Source of the DNA: Helicoverpa zea
Taxonomy: Eukaryota > Arthropoda > Insecta > Lepidoptera > Noctuidae
Assembly: GCF_022581195.2 (NCBI RefSeq)
Contig: NC_061455.1
Location: 12,852,189-12,916,188 of the forward strand
DNA: 64,000 bases
Direction of reading: 5' to 3'
The notes below the pieces were generated by a model. The model did no database searches and was not told where the DNA came from. It saw nothing but the letters and a program-made list of their open reading frames with translations. Positions 36,626 to 46,823 of this stretch are shown here, piece after piece. Within the stretch, counting starts at the first letter, position 1. Each line of letters opens with the position of its first letter. Made by a program: the position numbers and the translations under genes.

Positions 36626-38502
36626 ATTAATCAGACTCAGAAATTATTAATCAGACTCCAGGCTACTACTTCAAGGATGAAACTTAAAATCCACAAACCT
36701 ATTTCGGCCTGACCCGGGAATCGGACCTGAAATCCTGTGCAGAGTAGTCGCAAAATACTAGATCAAGAACCTTATAGTTAAATTGAATCCTATTGATTTA
36801 AAAATAAAACTACCTACCACATTCAGGAATCACAGGATATAACAATGACAGAAGTCGTACAACTAATTACGATTGTCTAGATCAGACGGAGTTACCGACT
36901 TATGAGAGTCCAATGTCCACATTATTAAACGGGGCTTAGTGTTGCGCGCGGCGCCGCCGGCGGTACCAGTCTTCTGTTCGCTGACATACTGACTAGTAGG
37001 ATGGGTAACTTATGAGTTTGAAAAATATAGGGGTTAAAGGAATTAGGGGGCCGTTCCATTTGGCGAGGGTTCGAGCTTGGTGATTGCGAACGAGTGCAAG
37101 TTCCAGTCCAAGTTACGCGAATGGAACCCAGTTTTGCCATTTTCATGCAAGATCAATCAATCAATGAAATTGTTTTTATTTCAAATAGTCCTTTGCAGGC
37201 TCTTATGAAACGTCGCATTAATTGCATTGTGTTTATAAAGCAACTTCAGTAATTCAAAGAGTAACATTTTTAAGGAAAATAGTATCTAATTTAATTACTA
37301 ATTTAGTATCTAATTTAATTCACTCAAAGTAAAAAAAAGTTTATATTTACGTTTGCCAAATATTATTTTCATGCTATCCATCCCCAAGGTTTGTATATCC
37401 CAGCATATAGCTCGGAAACTCGCTGACGGGCAACATGCCCCTTTGTGCTACATACTACACGAGTTATATAGCGCACTCTATTAAACTTCACCATGGCCCG
37501 GATATTTTTATCTAAAAATATTACTTACGTGGAATTAGAGAGATCTCCGATAAAGGAACAATGATACTGTCTTTAAATGGCTGTTTCTAAGTATTGGATT
37601 AAACTCAAGAGTTCGAAATAAAACTTTTTCTTATTTATTCAAGTTCGGAATGTGAAGGAAAAAATAAATTAGTACGTGGCACATGGATTCATGATGAAAA
37701 CAATATGAATGAAATTTTTAATATACTTATCCTTTTACATTTGAGAGGAGACCTGTGCCCAGCAGTGGGACGATAAAAAGGTTGACCATGATGATGAAGT
37801 TTGCTGTTTATCAGTTAGACTTAGGCCTGTCATAAGCCATAGCCCAGGAATCCTTCCAAATTACCCAAAAAAATAAATTGTGGAATCAGGCGTTACTTTG
37901 CATTTGCATTTACGTCATAAAATGTCTGTCTCGCGGAAATTAACGCTACATACTATTTCAAATATTTTATATCCTACAATGTTAAAATTATCACGAAAAC
38001 AAAGGTTCCAGAAAACTTCAAAAGTAGGCCGCGAAAATGTAACAGAGCTAAAAGCAGAAAGATTTTGTGGCACATACATTGATCGGAGCGACTCCGCGTA
38101 ATCGAATATGAATAATTTATATATTTCCACAAAAGTATTGAGAAGCGATTGAAAGAAAGGGGTTACTGTAATGTGGGACGTGACTTTTGTTATATTTCTG
38201 AATTGTTAAATGTTTTAAGTTTATTTTAAGGGTCAAATTTTGGAATTTCTTTGATCAAAGTCATATTTCTATGGTTAATATAAGAGATTTAATATAGCTC
38301 CAGATCTTCTTTTGACCTTAATGACCTAGTATTAATTCTTGAAAATTCTAGTATTAAATAAAATTAAAATAAATTATAACAAACATTCGCCAATGATGAT
38401 GGGCATTTTAAAACTAAGTTTTAAATCTAAAGGCGAATGGCAGGCTTGTATGGGACTTTCGTACCGCTAATAAAATTTCGTGTTTTGGGATATTTTTTGT
38501 TT
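36626..38502. other. Non-coding stretch
   Basis: No gene is supported. A CpG-rich patch at 36940-36970 and the retroposon tail at 37738-37800 are the only landmarks. ORFs at 36925-37146 (minus) and 37880-38101 (plus) have no motif. Confidence 0.4.
37738..37800 (+). repeat. Retroposon 3'-tail fragment
   Basis: The 'gaggagacctgtgcccagca' and 'gtgggacgataaaaaggttg' words, followed by 'atgatgatgaag', match the 3'-tail family at 30669-30725 in a diverged form. Confidence 0.4.
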
Positions 38503-38819
38503 TAATTGATGGGTAATATGATAGACAAGCCCTTTGTAAATTCTTAGATTTTTAGAACTTGGGAAGTAAAAGTTATAACCAGTTTTGTTTTTTAAGGTTA
38601 TGTACCACAGTATACCCATATAAGTTGTTTTAGCTAGGTACATAAACATTGTTATGGGTTATAATTGGTGGGTAATATGATAGGCAAGCCCTTTGTAAAT
38701 TCTTAGATTTTTAGAACTTGGGAAGTAAAAGTTATAACCAGTTTTGTTTTTTAAGGTTATGTACTACAGTGTACCCATGTAAGTTGTTTTAGCTAGGTAC
38801 ATAAACATTGTTATGGTAA
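38503..38819. repeat. Tandem duplication, period about 159 bp
   Basis: Two adjacent units (about 38503-38660 and 38662-38819) differ at roughly four or five positions. The unit is AT-rich, non-coding, and contains a 'ttgggaagtaaaagttataa' word and a poly-T tract. The high identity points to a fairly recent local duplication. Confidence 0.8.
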
Positions 38820-38934
38820 TGATAAAATAAATGTTCTACCTAGCTTGTCTCTTAATCTTGGGTGGGTTTTAGGTAGGTACGTACAATTAGGTAAATAGAT
38901 AGATAGATAAGGATCGTACCCACTCAGTAGAGTG

Positions 38935-38985
38935 CATTTAGGAGATACCTGTCCAGCAGCGGACTGCAACAGTTTGATAATGGTC
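38935..38985 (+). repeat. Retroposon 3'-tail fragment
   Basis: The words 'ggagatacctgtccagcagc' and 'ggactgcaacagtttgataa' relate it to the tail family at 30669-30725. Confidence 0.35.
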
Positions 38986-39149
38986 AAGTTCTCGGGTTTC
39001 GAGTGTGGTACAATAAAACAACTTTGTTTTTGTAGGAATACACATCTATTTTATTGTTCTTATAATTATTTAATCTATTCTTAGTATTATTTCATCAACA
39101 TAGAAACTCATGTGCAGAAATACCCAGACCCAGAACAACTACTTGCAGA

Positions 39150-39618
39150 TCATTCAAACATTTGTTCCGTGCGGCAAACATGGTCAGCAGGTGTTATCTG
39201 GAAAATATTTAAGTGATTTTGAGTATGATTCAACATTGCTTTAAATAACTATTTTAACAGTGTTACACAAACCAAGTTAGGCAAGTAAACAATACATGTA
39301 AGAGAATACATGTTAATGTACAAACACAACAATGTTTGTTATTTTTTCAAATAATGTTAAGATTAGTTTTAGGTACATTCATATTATTTTAGTATGAAAT
39401 CGTGTAGTTTATATGGTGAGTCTACTTTTTAATACGTAAAAGTTCTCACTTCGTAACTGGCACACTCGTACGCAAAATGTTATTTGAAAACTACTTACAT
39501 CTCTAGGATATGTCCACAGCCGAATAGTATTGACGATATCTTCACTCTCATCGGATAAAGCGTGCTTTCGTATTCGCGACAAGCGAACGTTGCAATTGAT
39601 GCATTGCAAACTCATCAT
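39150..39618 (-). CDS. Candidate two-exon short gene with a CxxC start
   Basis: On the minus strand an ATG at 39618 opens 40 codons (exon 1, 39618-39499) ending exactly at the donor GTAAGT. An acceptor TTTTCCAG at 39198-39200 starts exon 2 in phase 0, which runs 15 codons to a TGA at 39152-39150. Exon 1 encodes a CxxC pair (residues 6 and 9) followed by LSRIRKH and a tryptophan/YPRD end; exon 2 opens ITPADHVC. The pattern suggests a small treble-clef or zinc-binding domain whose second Cys pair is incomplete here, so the copy may be broken just after the exon junction. A minus-strand AATAAA lies at 39055-39050. I cannot name the family. It could be a real short gene, a pseudogene or a transposon fragment. 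Confidence 0.4.
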
Positions 39619-39859
39619 TTAAAGCACACACAACACAAGTAATAAAGCGTCCTTTCGCGAAAGTACTATCAACAGATAGAGTACGGAGGAGCAGTTCCTC
39701 GACTCAACGTAAAAATGACCAGATAATTTGCTTAAATTGCTCAGATGCAGTAACAAACCACAATCCAAAACAACAGCAAAGAACTGAACAGACACTGACA
39801 GACAGAGACTAGACTCTGAAAGATATCCGTTACCTGTCAATAAAATAATTGCCAATACA

Positions 39860-41423
39860 AAATAAAAACATTGATGATGAAAATAATTTATATAATTAAA
39901 TTGTTAATTATTAAGATAGTATGCAATAATTATTCATTTTAAGGTATAATATGTAATTGGTTTATTATATTTACTGTTATTTCTATGTTTAAATAATTGG
40001 TTATCATTTCGAGCCTCGTGATAGTTTACAAATGGCAACTTCTAAAAACAGAACTACGTTTAGTTGCGTTTAGTTTAAGATTATATTACGTTTAATTACT
40101 TCAATCTTTTAATTGGTATAATTAATTAATCCGGAGTTCTAAAAATACTACACTAACATGAAAATAAATGACAGTTGCCTTAATAATTGGTACAAATTCT
40201 ATAACTGAACAACGACAAAAATATGCGGTACGAAATCTGCCATTCTCCTTTACATTATTATTATATGTCTATATAATACTGACACACAAACACCAGACAC
40301 ACAAAACACGCATCCATCACCAAGCACGCAAGCGGGACCAGCCATCCAGGAACAGAACACACAGCAATAATCTAACACCGAACATTCGTCATCATCACAA
40401 CCTAGAAGAGGAAGAAGAAGGATAAGAACAACGCAAACAAACACATCAACTACATAATACATACACATTATATAATAAATAATACATACAAAATACTTTT
40501 ATAAAATCTAAATAAAAAGACTAGGAGGGACATAGGTATCTTTTTTTCTGCGGGCTGCGGAACGGGATACCTATTAAAACCGGCATAAAGTCGAGAAGGT
40601 CAAACCTACCCACAGTATTTAACAAATGGTTTACTAAAAACATTCATCGTATCCAGTTCAAATCTCACTGTCGTACAAACTTGTTAACAATTCAAGTAGA
40701 CTCTAGTTTCTTTCCGCAGATTACGATGCAAGCTATTTTTTTACATCTTAAGAGAATAAACAAAATCTACTCGCCTCGTCCAATCCGTCGCGTTTTCTTT
40801 TACATAGCGTTGTGGCCATTACATTAGAGGAATAAAGTGATGCAATTAATCAAAATATCAAAATTTTATATTTTTTGTTTATGACTTATTAATTATATAA
40901 ATATTAATTACTTACGCATTTTGTTAACCATATGAACAAAAATTTCCAGTAATACAAGTACCTACTACTATGGATTGAGGTACTGGATACCTGAACTCCA
41001 GTTGCTCAGTCCCATTTCTAACTACGGGCTATTTTGATTTAATACTCATCATCTTCGTCTTTTATTTATATTTTAATTGTCACCTATAAACTGATATTAT
41101 ATCCACTTTCTAGTTTCACTTCAAATGTTCTCATTTTATTTTCTTTTAAACCCAAAAATCCAGATACAGCAACCAAACACATAGCTTACCATGACCGCTT
41201 CCTCCAAAAAGACATAACAAAACCCAACCGCTGTCCTCATAGACTGAGTTTAAAGCGATCTTTTCTCAGATGCCAGTCACTATCTCCGCTTTTGTACCGA
41301 GTCTATTCAACGTCGACGGCTGAAGCACGGAATTGGACAGCCAAACCCAATTACCGTGGAACGTCCATGCTAGAGTTTTTATTTATGCACTGGTCCTTTG
41401 AAAAACGTGCCCCTGGATAATAC
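39860..41423. other. Non-coding stretch
   Basis: No gene is supported. An A/C-rich low-complexity block at 40270-40480 produces opposing ORFs that I do not believe. A GC-richer block at 41225-41400 just before the Copia element is unassigned. Confidence 0.4.
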
Positions 41424-41428
41424 AATAG

Positions 41429-41626
41429 TGTTGGAATATACGCACGATGTACGTATAATACCTCCCTTACAAATATCCAAGATTGTATAAAGCATACCTA
41501 CTTCAATCATTCGTCAAACATTCAATCATTCAATGTTCACTTTAATCGTACGTTCTTACATTCGAAATATAACAGTCGTTCAGGATACATGTGTTTTCTT
41601 TGTCTCACCTGCACCCATATCCAACA
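41429..41626 (+). repeat. Copia 5' LTR
   Basis: This is a 198-bp LTR with 6-bp terminal inverted repeats TGTTGG...CCAACA. It contains an internal 'cattcaatcattcaatg' tandem motif. It is identical to the 3' LTR at 45991-46188. Confidence 0.92.
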
Positions 41627-41640
41627 GGTTATGGGCCCAG
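41627..41640 (+). promoter_or_regulatory. Copia primer-binding site (tRNA-iMet half)
   Basis: GGTTATGGGCCCAG directly abuts the 5' LTR. It is complementary to the anticodon stem-loop of initiator tRNA-Met, the site used by Drosophila copia, which primes from a cleaved 5' half of that tRNA. Confidence 0.85.
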
Positions 41641-41740
41641 GCCGTTTTCTGTAGTTAAAAGTAATACAACAAAATTTTAAATTCAGTGAAAGAGTGTAAA
41701 TTAAAATTGCATTAACAATGAACAAAATATCACATCTTAT

Positions 41741-42152
41741 GACGGTGTTATTTCTGAGTTGCTAGGTGATGAGCAACTCAATATGGTTTCTGTGAAGACT
41801 ACGCCTACTCGAACATGAATTGTATAATAATAATGAGACCCACACTCAAAATAAAAATAATTAGAGCTCTCGCTGTGGCGGCATATTGGGCTGACAAAGT
41901 GTAGTCTCACTATAAGACATGTCATCGACACGAAAGAAGAAGAATAAAAATAATTATCAACCAGAAAATTCAATGCATATAATATCAAAAATGTATTGTG
42001 ATCATTGCGGACGTCGGAATAATTTCAAAAAGGACTGCCGTTACTTAAAGGGACTGCAGCAAAATAAATCAATGGGTGAACTTCAAAAGTCTGCCAATAA
42101 CATTGAATACTGCAACAATGACCAGGGCAGTTTCGTTTTTATGATTTCATAA
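41741..42152 (+). pseudogene. Copia gag remnant
   Basis: A short frame (41741-41818) reads DGVISELLGDEQLN and stops. Another (from 41919) carries a zinc-knuckle relic at 41997-42038, C-x2-C-x4-N-x4-C, where the expected histidine is asparagine. The N-terminal part of gag is missing, because only about 100 bp separate the primer-binding site from the gag C-terminal region. The pieces lie in different frames. Confidence 0.7.
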
Positions 42153-42198
42153 TGTAAATTGTCTGCTAATTATGTAGAAAATAGCTAATACTGTTTAT

Positions 42199-42243
42199 TT
42201 TCTTTTAGATTCTGGTGTGACAGATCATGATGACATATCATAT
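42199..42243 (+). pseudogene. Copia protease active-site remnant
   Basis: The frame reads LLDSGVTDH before breaking down in a poly-A run at about 42255-42269. DSG[AV]TDH is the aspartic protease motif of Copia polyproteins. Confidence 0.65.
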
Positions 42244-42857
42244 TGACAAATCAAAAAAAAAAAAAAAAAATTAAATTAAAAGATTGACAATGTAAAAAGG
42301 TTTTAACCTCGTACGTCGAATTATCCACACCATTGAAGATCGGTGTTGCTAGGAAAGGAGTTTCAATCCTGGAGTTTGGTAAAGGGTAAGTCGAGGTAAC
42401 AACATAAATTCAAGGATCAATTGATGACGTTTTATATTCACCGGAGGTACGTTATAATATGCCAAAAGACTGGTATGTCGGTAAATTTTTCAACATTTAT
42501 GTTAAAAATAATAAATGTTTTATGACAGGTGAGAACATCAATCGATAATGTTTTTAGTATTACTTTTAAACAGTAATAATTCTCTGAGTAATTTAAATTT
42601 AGTTGAAGAGAATAACCAAGACTGTGTAAAAGAGTATAAATAATACGGCATAGTACTCACTTAAATAAACAGAAAAAAATTATGTTCAAATATGTAGTTG
42701 ATGAAAATAATGTTTTTATTTGATAATTTGGTAATGCTGATGAATTATTTGAACCTTGCATACTTGGTAAAAACCATGTAGGTACTGTAGATAATAAGAA
42801 CTATTTTGTTACTTTTATAGACAATTTTATACATTACAGTGTAATATTACACTGTTA

Positions 42858-43280
42858 TATATATTTGATGTATGCTAAGTCAGAAGTGCTGAAATGTTTT
42901 CAAGATTTTGTTGCTAAAAGTGAAAACTTATTTAACCATAAAGTAAACTAATTTATATTGCGATAGTGGGCGAGAATATCTTTCTAATGAATTTAAAGAT
43001 TATTATTGTGTTTGTAAGGAATTACTTAGGTACTGTTTAACAGTATCGAATAGCCACAACAAAATGGTGTCGAGGAGCGTATGAATCGTACGTTAACCGA
43101 AATGGCTCGACCATTGGTTACAAGTGCGAAATTATATAAAATATTCTGGGATGAAGCTATATTAATATACATATTTAACAAATAGACTACCCACAAAAGC
43201 GCTCGCCAATAATAAAACACCATACGAAACATGACACAATCAATACCGAAAATACGAAACCGAAAATAAGTCATTCAAGA
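42858..43280 (+). pseudogene. Copia integrase core remnant
   Basis: Frames here read YAKSEVLKCFQDFVAKSENL, then, after a shift, DSGREYLSNEFKDYY (second catalytic Asp region), then recognisable pieces around the NGV/ERM-like block and an IFWDEA block. At least three frameshifts and several stops interrupt it. The zinc-binding H/C domain is not evident. Confidence 0.65.
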
Positions 43281-43752
43281 CATTTAAAATAATGATGATG
43301 ATTCGGTTCAACATGTTCATGATAAAACTAAAGCCTCGAAATTTGACGAAAAGTCATTTAAAGCCATATTAGTTGGTTACGACCAAAATGGTTACAAACT
43401 ATTTACCTAATACAGAAAATAACCAATTCCCTATTGCGAGGGATGTTGATTTGATGAAAGAAAGTGCTTGCGGCACTAATAACCGCGTAGACAAGCACTG
43501 CCACAATCATCTGTCCAAGATGCTCTGTGGCCAATGATGATGATGATTTGATGAGTTGTATTTCTATAATACCTGTTCAAATTCCCGCCTAAATTAACAA
43601 GCACGATAACGACGATAAATCGGCAAAGTTAATAGGCAACAAACACAAACATAATCATTCCCCTGATAATAGCTTAGAAGCTGGACCTTCATCTAGCAAA
43701 CTGAGACGTAATACAAATAATTCTCAAAGTACCCCAATAGATTATAAAAGGA

Positions 43753-44200
43753 TTGATGACCCATTTTTGCTTATCGCTCACAACTGTTCAATCACTACCA
43801 TGCACCTATTGTGACATTTTTAGTGGGGATGATTCTAGTATACATATGTTGAAAACCACAAAAAGTGAAATAGAGTCTAATCATAGAAATAATACTTGGA
43901 CTCTCATAGCAAGACCTAAAAATTTTAACATAAAAAGCTCAAATTGGGTATGTACAATTAAAAATAACGAGTTGGGTAAACCTACATGGTATAAAGCCCG
44001 ATTAGTAGCTCGTGGTGTCACTCAACAATGCTTACAAGATTATAACGAAACGTTGACTCCAGTAGCTCAAATATAATCTTTCCAATTTATTTTAACTCTT
44101 GCAAATCAGTTTGATTTACATGCCCATCTTATGGATGTAAAAACCGCCGTTTAGAAAGGCATTCTCAAGGAAGATATCTATATGGAAGTGCCTTATGTAC
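43753..44200 (+). pseudogene. Copia reverse-transcriptase N-terminal remnant
   Basis: The frame has TTKSEIESNHRNNTWTLI, then WYKARLVARGVTQQ and DYNETLTPVAQI, followed by a stop at 44074-44076 and, after it, HLMDVKTAV and EDIYMEVP. These are the fingers and first-palm blocks of Copia RT. The later palm with the YxDD box appears deleted between about 44200 and 44270. Confidence 0.75.
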
Positions 44201-44274
44201 GCAATGCGCATGCAATGCTTAGTACATGACCAAATATTTGTGCTGCTATAGGTATTATAAGTCAGTATCAAAGT

Positions 44275-44695
44275 AAAATTAATGAAGTTATGGAAGTGGT
44301 TAAAACATCTTTTGAGATACATAAAAGGAACTCTTAAATTAAAGCTGACCTATGTGAAATGTGATTACAAACAACTGATGGCAGGGTATGCAGATTCTGA
44401 TCGGTTGAGGCGACGTTATTGACCGCAAAAGTACAACAGATCACATAATTAAAGTGTTTGATAATTGTACAAATTCGTGGAATACACGGAAACAAAATAG
44501 TCGCCGGTTCCTCAACAGAAGCTGAATATATGCTTATTTGAAGCTATAAGAGAAGCTATTTGGATAAAATCATTATAACATAGTTCTATTCTGATAAAAC
44601 AGACAATGATGATATATGAAGTTAATAACAGTTGTATTAGCATCGCTAATAATCCTACAAATCACAAACGATATTGTGACGAATTTAGTTAAGTT
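44275..44695 (+). pseudogene. Copia RNase H remnant
   Basis: A frame from about 44283 reads LRYIKGTLKLKLTY and then AGYADSDR before a stop; the first and second are Copia RT/RNase H junction and RNase H landmarks. Further pieces (SSTEAEYM, then NPTNHKRYCDEF) appear in other frames. No intact domain remains. Confidence 0.65.
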
Positions 44696-45990
44696 TTTAT
44701 GTGTTGATTTGTGTGATGTGATGTGATGTGTTATTTATGTGTTTTTAGTTTAGTTTAGAATTAATAAGAACCCATCTGCCGCATTAGGCACGTCCTGTAA
44801 GGGTAGATGTAAGGTTGTATATGTAAATAAATAAGTAAATGTAATAACAAAATACCAGAGAACCAGGCAACAGTCTGGAACTGAATGACATGAGGTTTAA
44901 AACTCATATATAAAAAAGCCACACTTTTTAAGAAAGCATATTATAAGTTAGAACATTAAGTTCAAGATAAAAATGCTTAGAAATGTGGTGGTCCTGCTCC
45001 ATAGGACATAACAATATCTAATTAATAACCAAATTAAAATTTTACCAGCTAGTAAAATTGTATTTTTCCTTTGACTATTTGTCTGGTGACAAAATATGTA
45101 CATATAAAAGTATTAATTAATGTAAAATATGTGAATGTTTATACTTATTACAAGATAAGTTACAAAGTACATTAAAAGATTCATATCATGTTTAATAATT
45201 ATTCTTATAAAAGGTATTTGACTCATGCATTTTCGTGAAACATGAAAATTTGAAGCATGAAGCATTTTAATGGTAATTTAATTCTCATATGTTTTTGTTT
45301 GTGATTCTACATGACCTTCGCATGCTGTTATTGTATGTATCAATACATATAAACTGTAATACCATACTATGTATTTAAAAAAAAAAAAAAAGGTAACCAT
45401 GGAGTTACTTGCCTGTTCTTCTCCATAGGAAGCTACTGTTGGAACGAGCAACTAGAATCAAACTTATTTATGTTTTTGACTTTCATAAGTGCTTGTTATG
45501 GTCTAAATGAAGTAAATGTTTTGACTTTGACTTATGATGCAAAGTTTTTAGAATTAAGTTGAACTTAATGTAAATTTTTGAATAATTTCAGTTCAATGAT
45601 TTTATTTAGAATGCTATTATGTTTATAATCTAAGCTGTTGATCAAAGTTATTGTAATTTGATATGCAGCAGGTACTATTTATGACTGTATAAAGTGTATG
45701 TAAATATTGCATATTGTCCTATACTGCAATGTACAAATTGTATTGTATACTTTATATATCAAACAATGTTTAAGGTTCTTCTAACCTACAGACAGACATG
45801 TGTTGCTGGGGAGTTTGTTGCGCCACTTCTTCTTCCCAGTAAAAACACATAGGAAGTGGTGAAAGGTGGGCGTTTTGGGGACTGTCTTTTATAAATTCCT
45901 GACGTTCAAAAGGTGCTGTTTTGCAGCCAAGTTTGGGTAAACGATTTTTGACTTATGATTGTATAAAATGCTTGTACATTTGAGGGGGGC
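44696..45990 (+). repeat. Copia 3' non-coding region with apparent repeat fragments
   Basis: This 1.3-kb region has no ORF and seems composite. About 44765-44850 looks like a retroposon 3' UTR with a (aaat) tail. 45377-45540 begins after an A-run, contains 'ggagttacttgcctgttctt' and ends in a (tttgac)n tail like moth LINE/SINE 3' ends. 45780-45960 contains 'gttgcgccacttcttcttcc' and 'gggcgttttggggactgtct', the latter shared with 11568-11848. The purine tract 'tgaggggggc' (45981-45990) next to the 3' LTR is the likely polypurine primer. Confidence 0.5.
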
Positions 45991-46188
45991 TGTTGGAATA
46001 TACGCACGATGTACGTATAATACCTCCCTTACAAATATCCAAGATTGTATAAAGCATACCTACTTCAATCATTCGTCAAACATTCAATCATTCAATGTTC
46101 ACTTTAATCGTACGTTCTTACATTCGAAATATAACAGTCGTTCAGGATACATGTGTTTTCTTTGTCTCACCTGCACCCATATCCAACA
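45991..46188 (+). repeat. Copia 3' LTR
   Basis: This 198-bp LTR is identical by eye to the 5' LTR, preceded by a G-rich purine tract and followed by the AATAG duplication. The 95-codon ORF across it is not a gene. Confidence 0.92.
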
Positions 46189-46193
46189 AATAG

Positions 46194-46764
46194 CTTCTAG
46201 TTTTGTAGTATTTCTTGTAGTGCATTCTATGATGTTGTTGATCTGATGGGGTTTTAAAAGAGGGCTTTTCTAAAAGGATGTGATATTGAAAGTTGATTCG
46301 AAAGTCGTTAAGGCCTGTTACAAAGATAGTCGTCAATAAAGTTCGATTGTGTATAAGTAATAAGATTTAACAGTTTTACGAATGTTAACTGAAAACTGAG
46401 GTCTTAGCTACGTACCAAAAACAATGTGCCTACAAAACTTATCTCAAGTCAAAAGTTCGAATTCACGAAACCGATGGCATCAAGTCATTGCACTTTCGTT
46501 AAAGACATCCATTTTAAAGTGAACTTTCATTCAATATCAACTCACAATAAGAACTGACTCACAAATAAATCTAATAAGATCGCATGAAAAGGAATCAATA
46601 ATGCAGAATTCTATACAAAAATAAAACCTTCGATTTTTATCTTTCCACTACTTAATAGTAGCATAGCTAAAGTGCCTGGATTCAATGCATTGAATATGAC
46701 TGAACGAGGCCCGATTCATCCACGAACGAGTGAAATAAGAACTGAACTACACACGGTCACGTAC
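46194..46764. other. Non-coding stretch
   Basis: No gene or recognised repeat is seen. Confidence 0.4.
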
Positions 46765-46823
46765 CTTGTCGAGCCAGCGATGAGCTTGTAAAAGCGCTCG
46801 TGCGTCACAGATCATACAGATTG
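46765..46823 (-). other. Possible leader exon upstream of the host gene
   Basis: On the minus strand a GC3-rich patch ends at a consensus donor, CTCGACAAG|GTACGT. It contains a good-context ATG just upstream (about 46836) opening a 8-codon frame whose stop overlaps a second ATG (ATGA). The acceptor side (GCTGCCAG) is weak, so it may instead be the 3' part of a longer first exon. Its position, 12 kb upstream of the start exon at 34467-34508, would suit a 5' UTR exon, but nothing proves the link. Confidence 0.25.

Larger units (their letters stand above)
41424..46193 (+). mobile_element. Copia-type LTR retrotransposon, structurally complete but coding-dead
   Basis: Both LTRs (41429-41626 and 45991-46188) are 198 bp, start TGTTGG, end CCAACA and are identical by my base-by-base reading. 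The element is flanked by the 5-bp duplication AATAG (41424-41428 and 46189-46193). A primer-binding site follows the 5' LTR and a G-rich polypurine tract precedes the 3' LTR. The interior holds collapsed gag, protease, integrase, RT and RNase H pieces in Copia order with many stops, shifts and deletions, followed by about 1.3 kb of non-coding sequence with apparent repeat fragments. Intact ends and a dead interior imply mobilisation in trans, or LTR gene conversion. Confidence 0.9.

Noticed and set aside
40168..40468. Opposing 72- and 85-codon ORFs
   Set aside because: The region is A/C-rich low-complexity sequence; histidine, threonine and cysteine runs come from the composition.
45959..46246. 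95-codon ORF over the Copia 3' LTR
   Set aside because: It is LTR sequence read through; most of the frame repeats at the 5' LTR.
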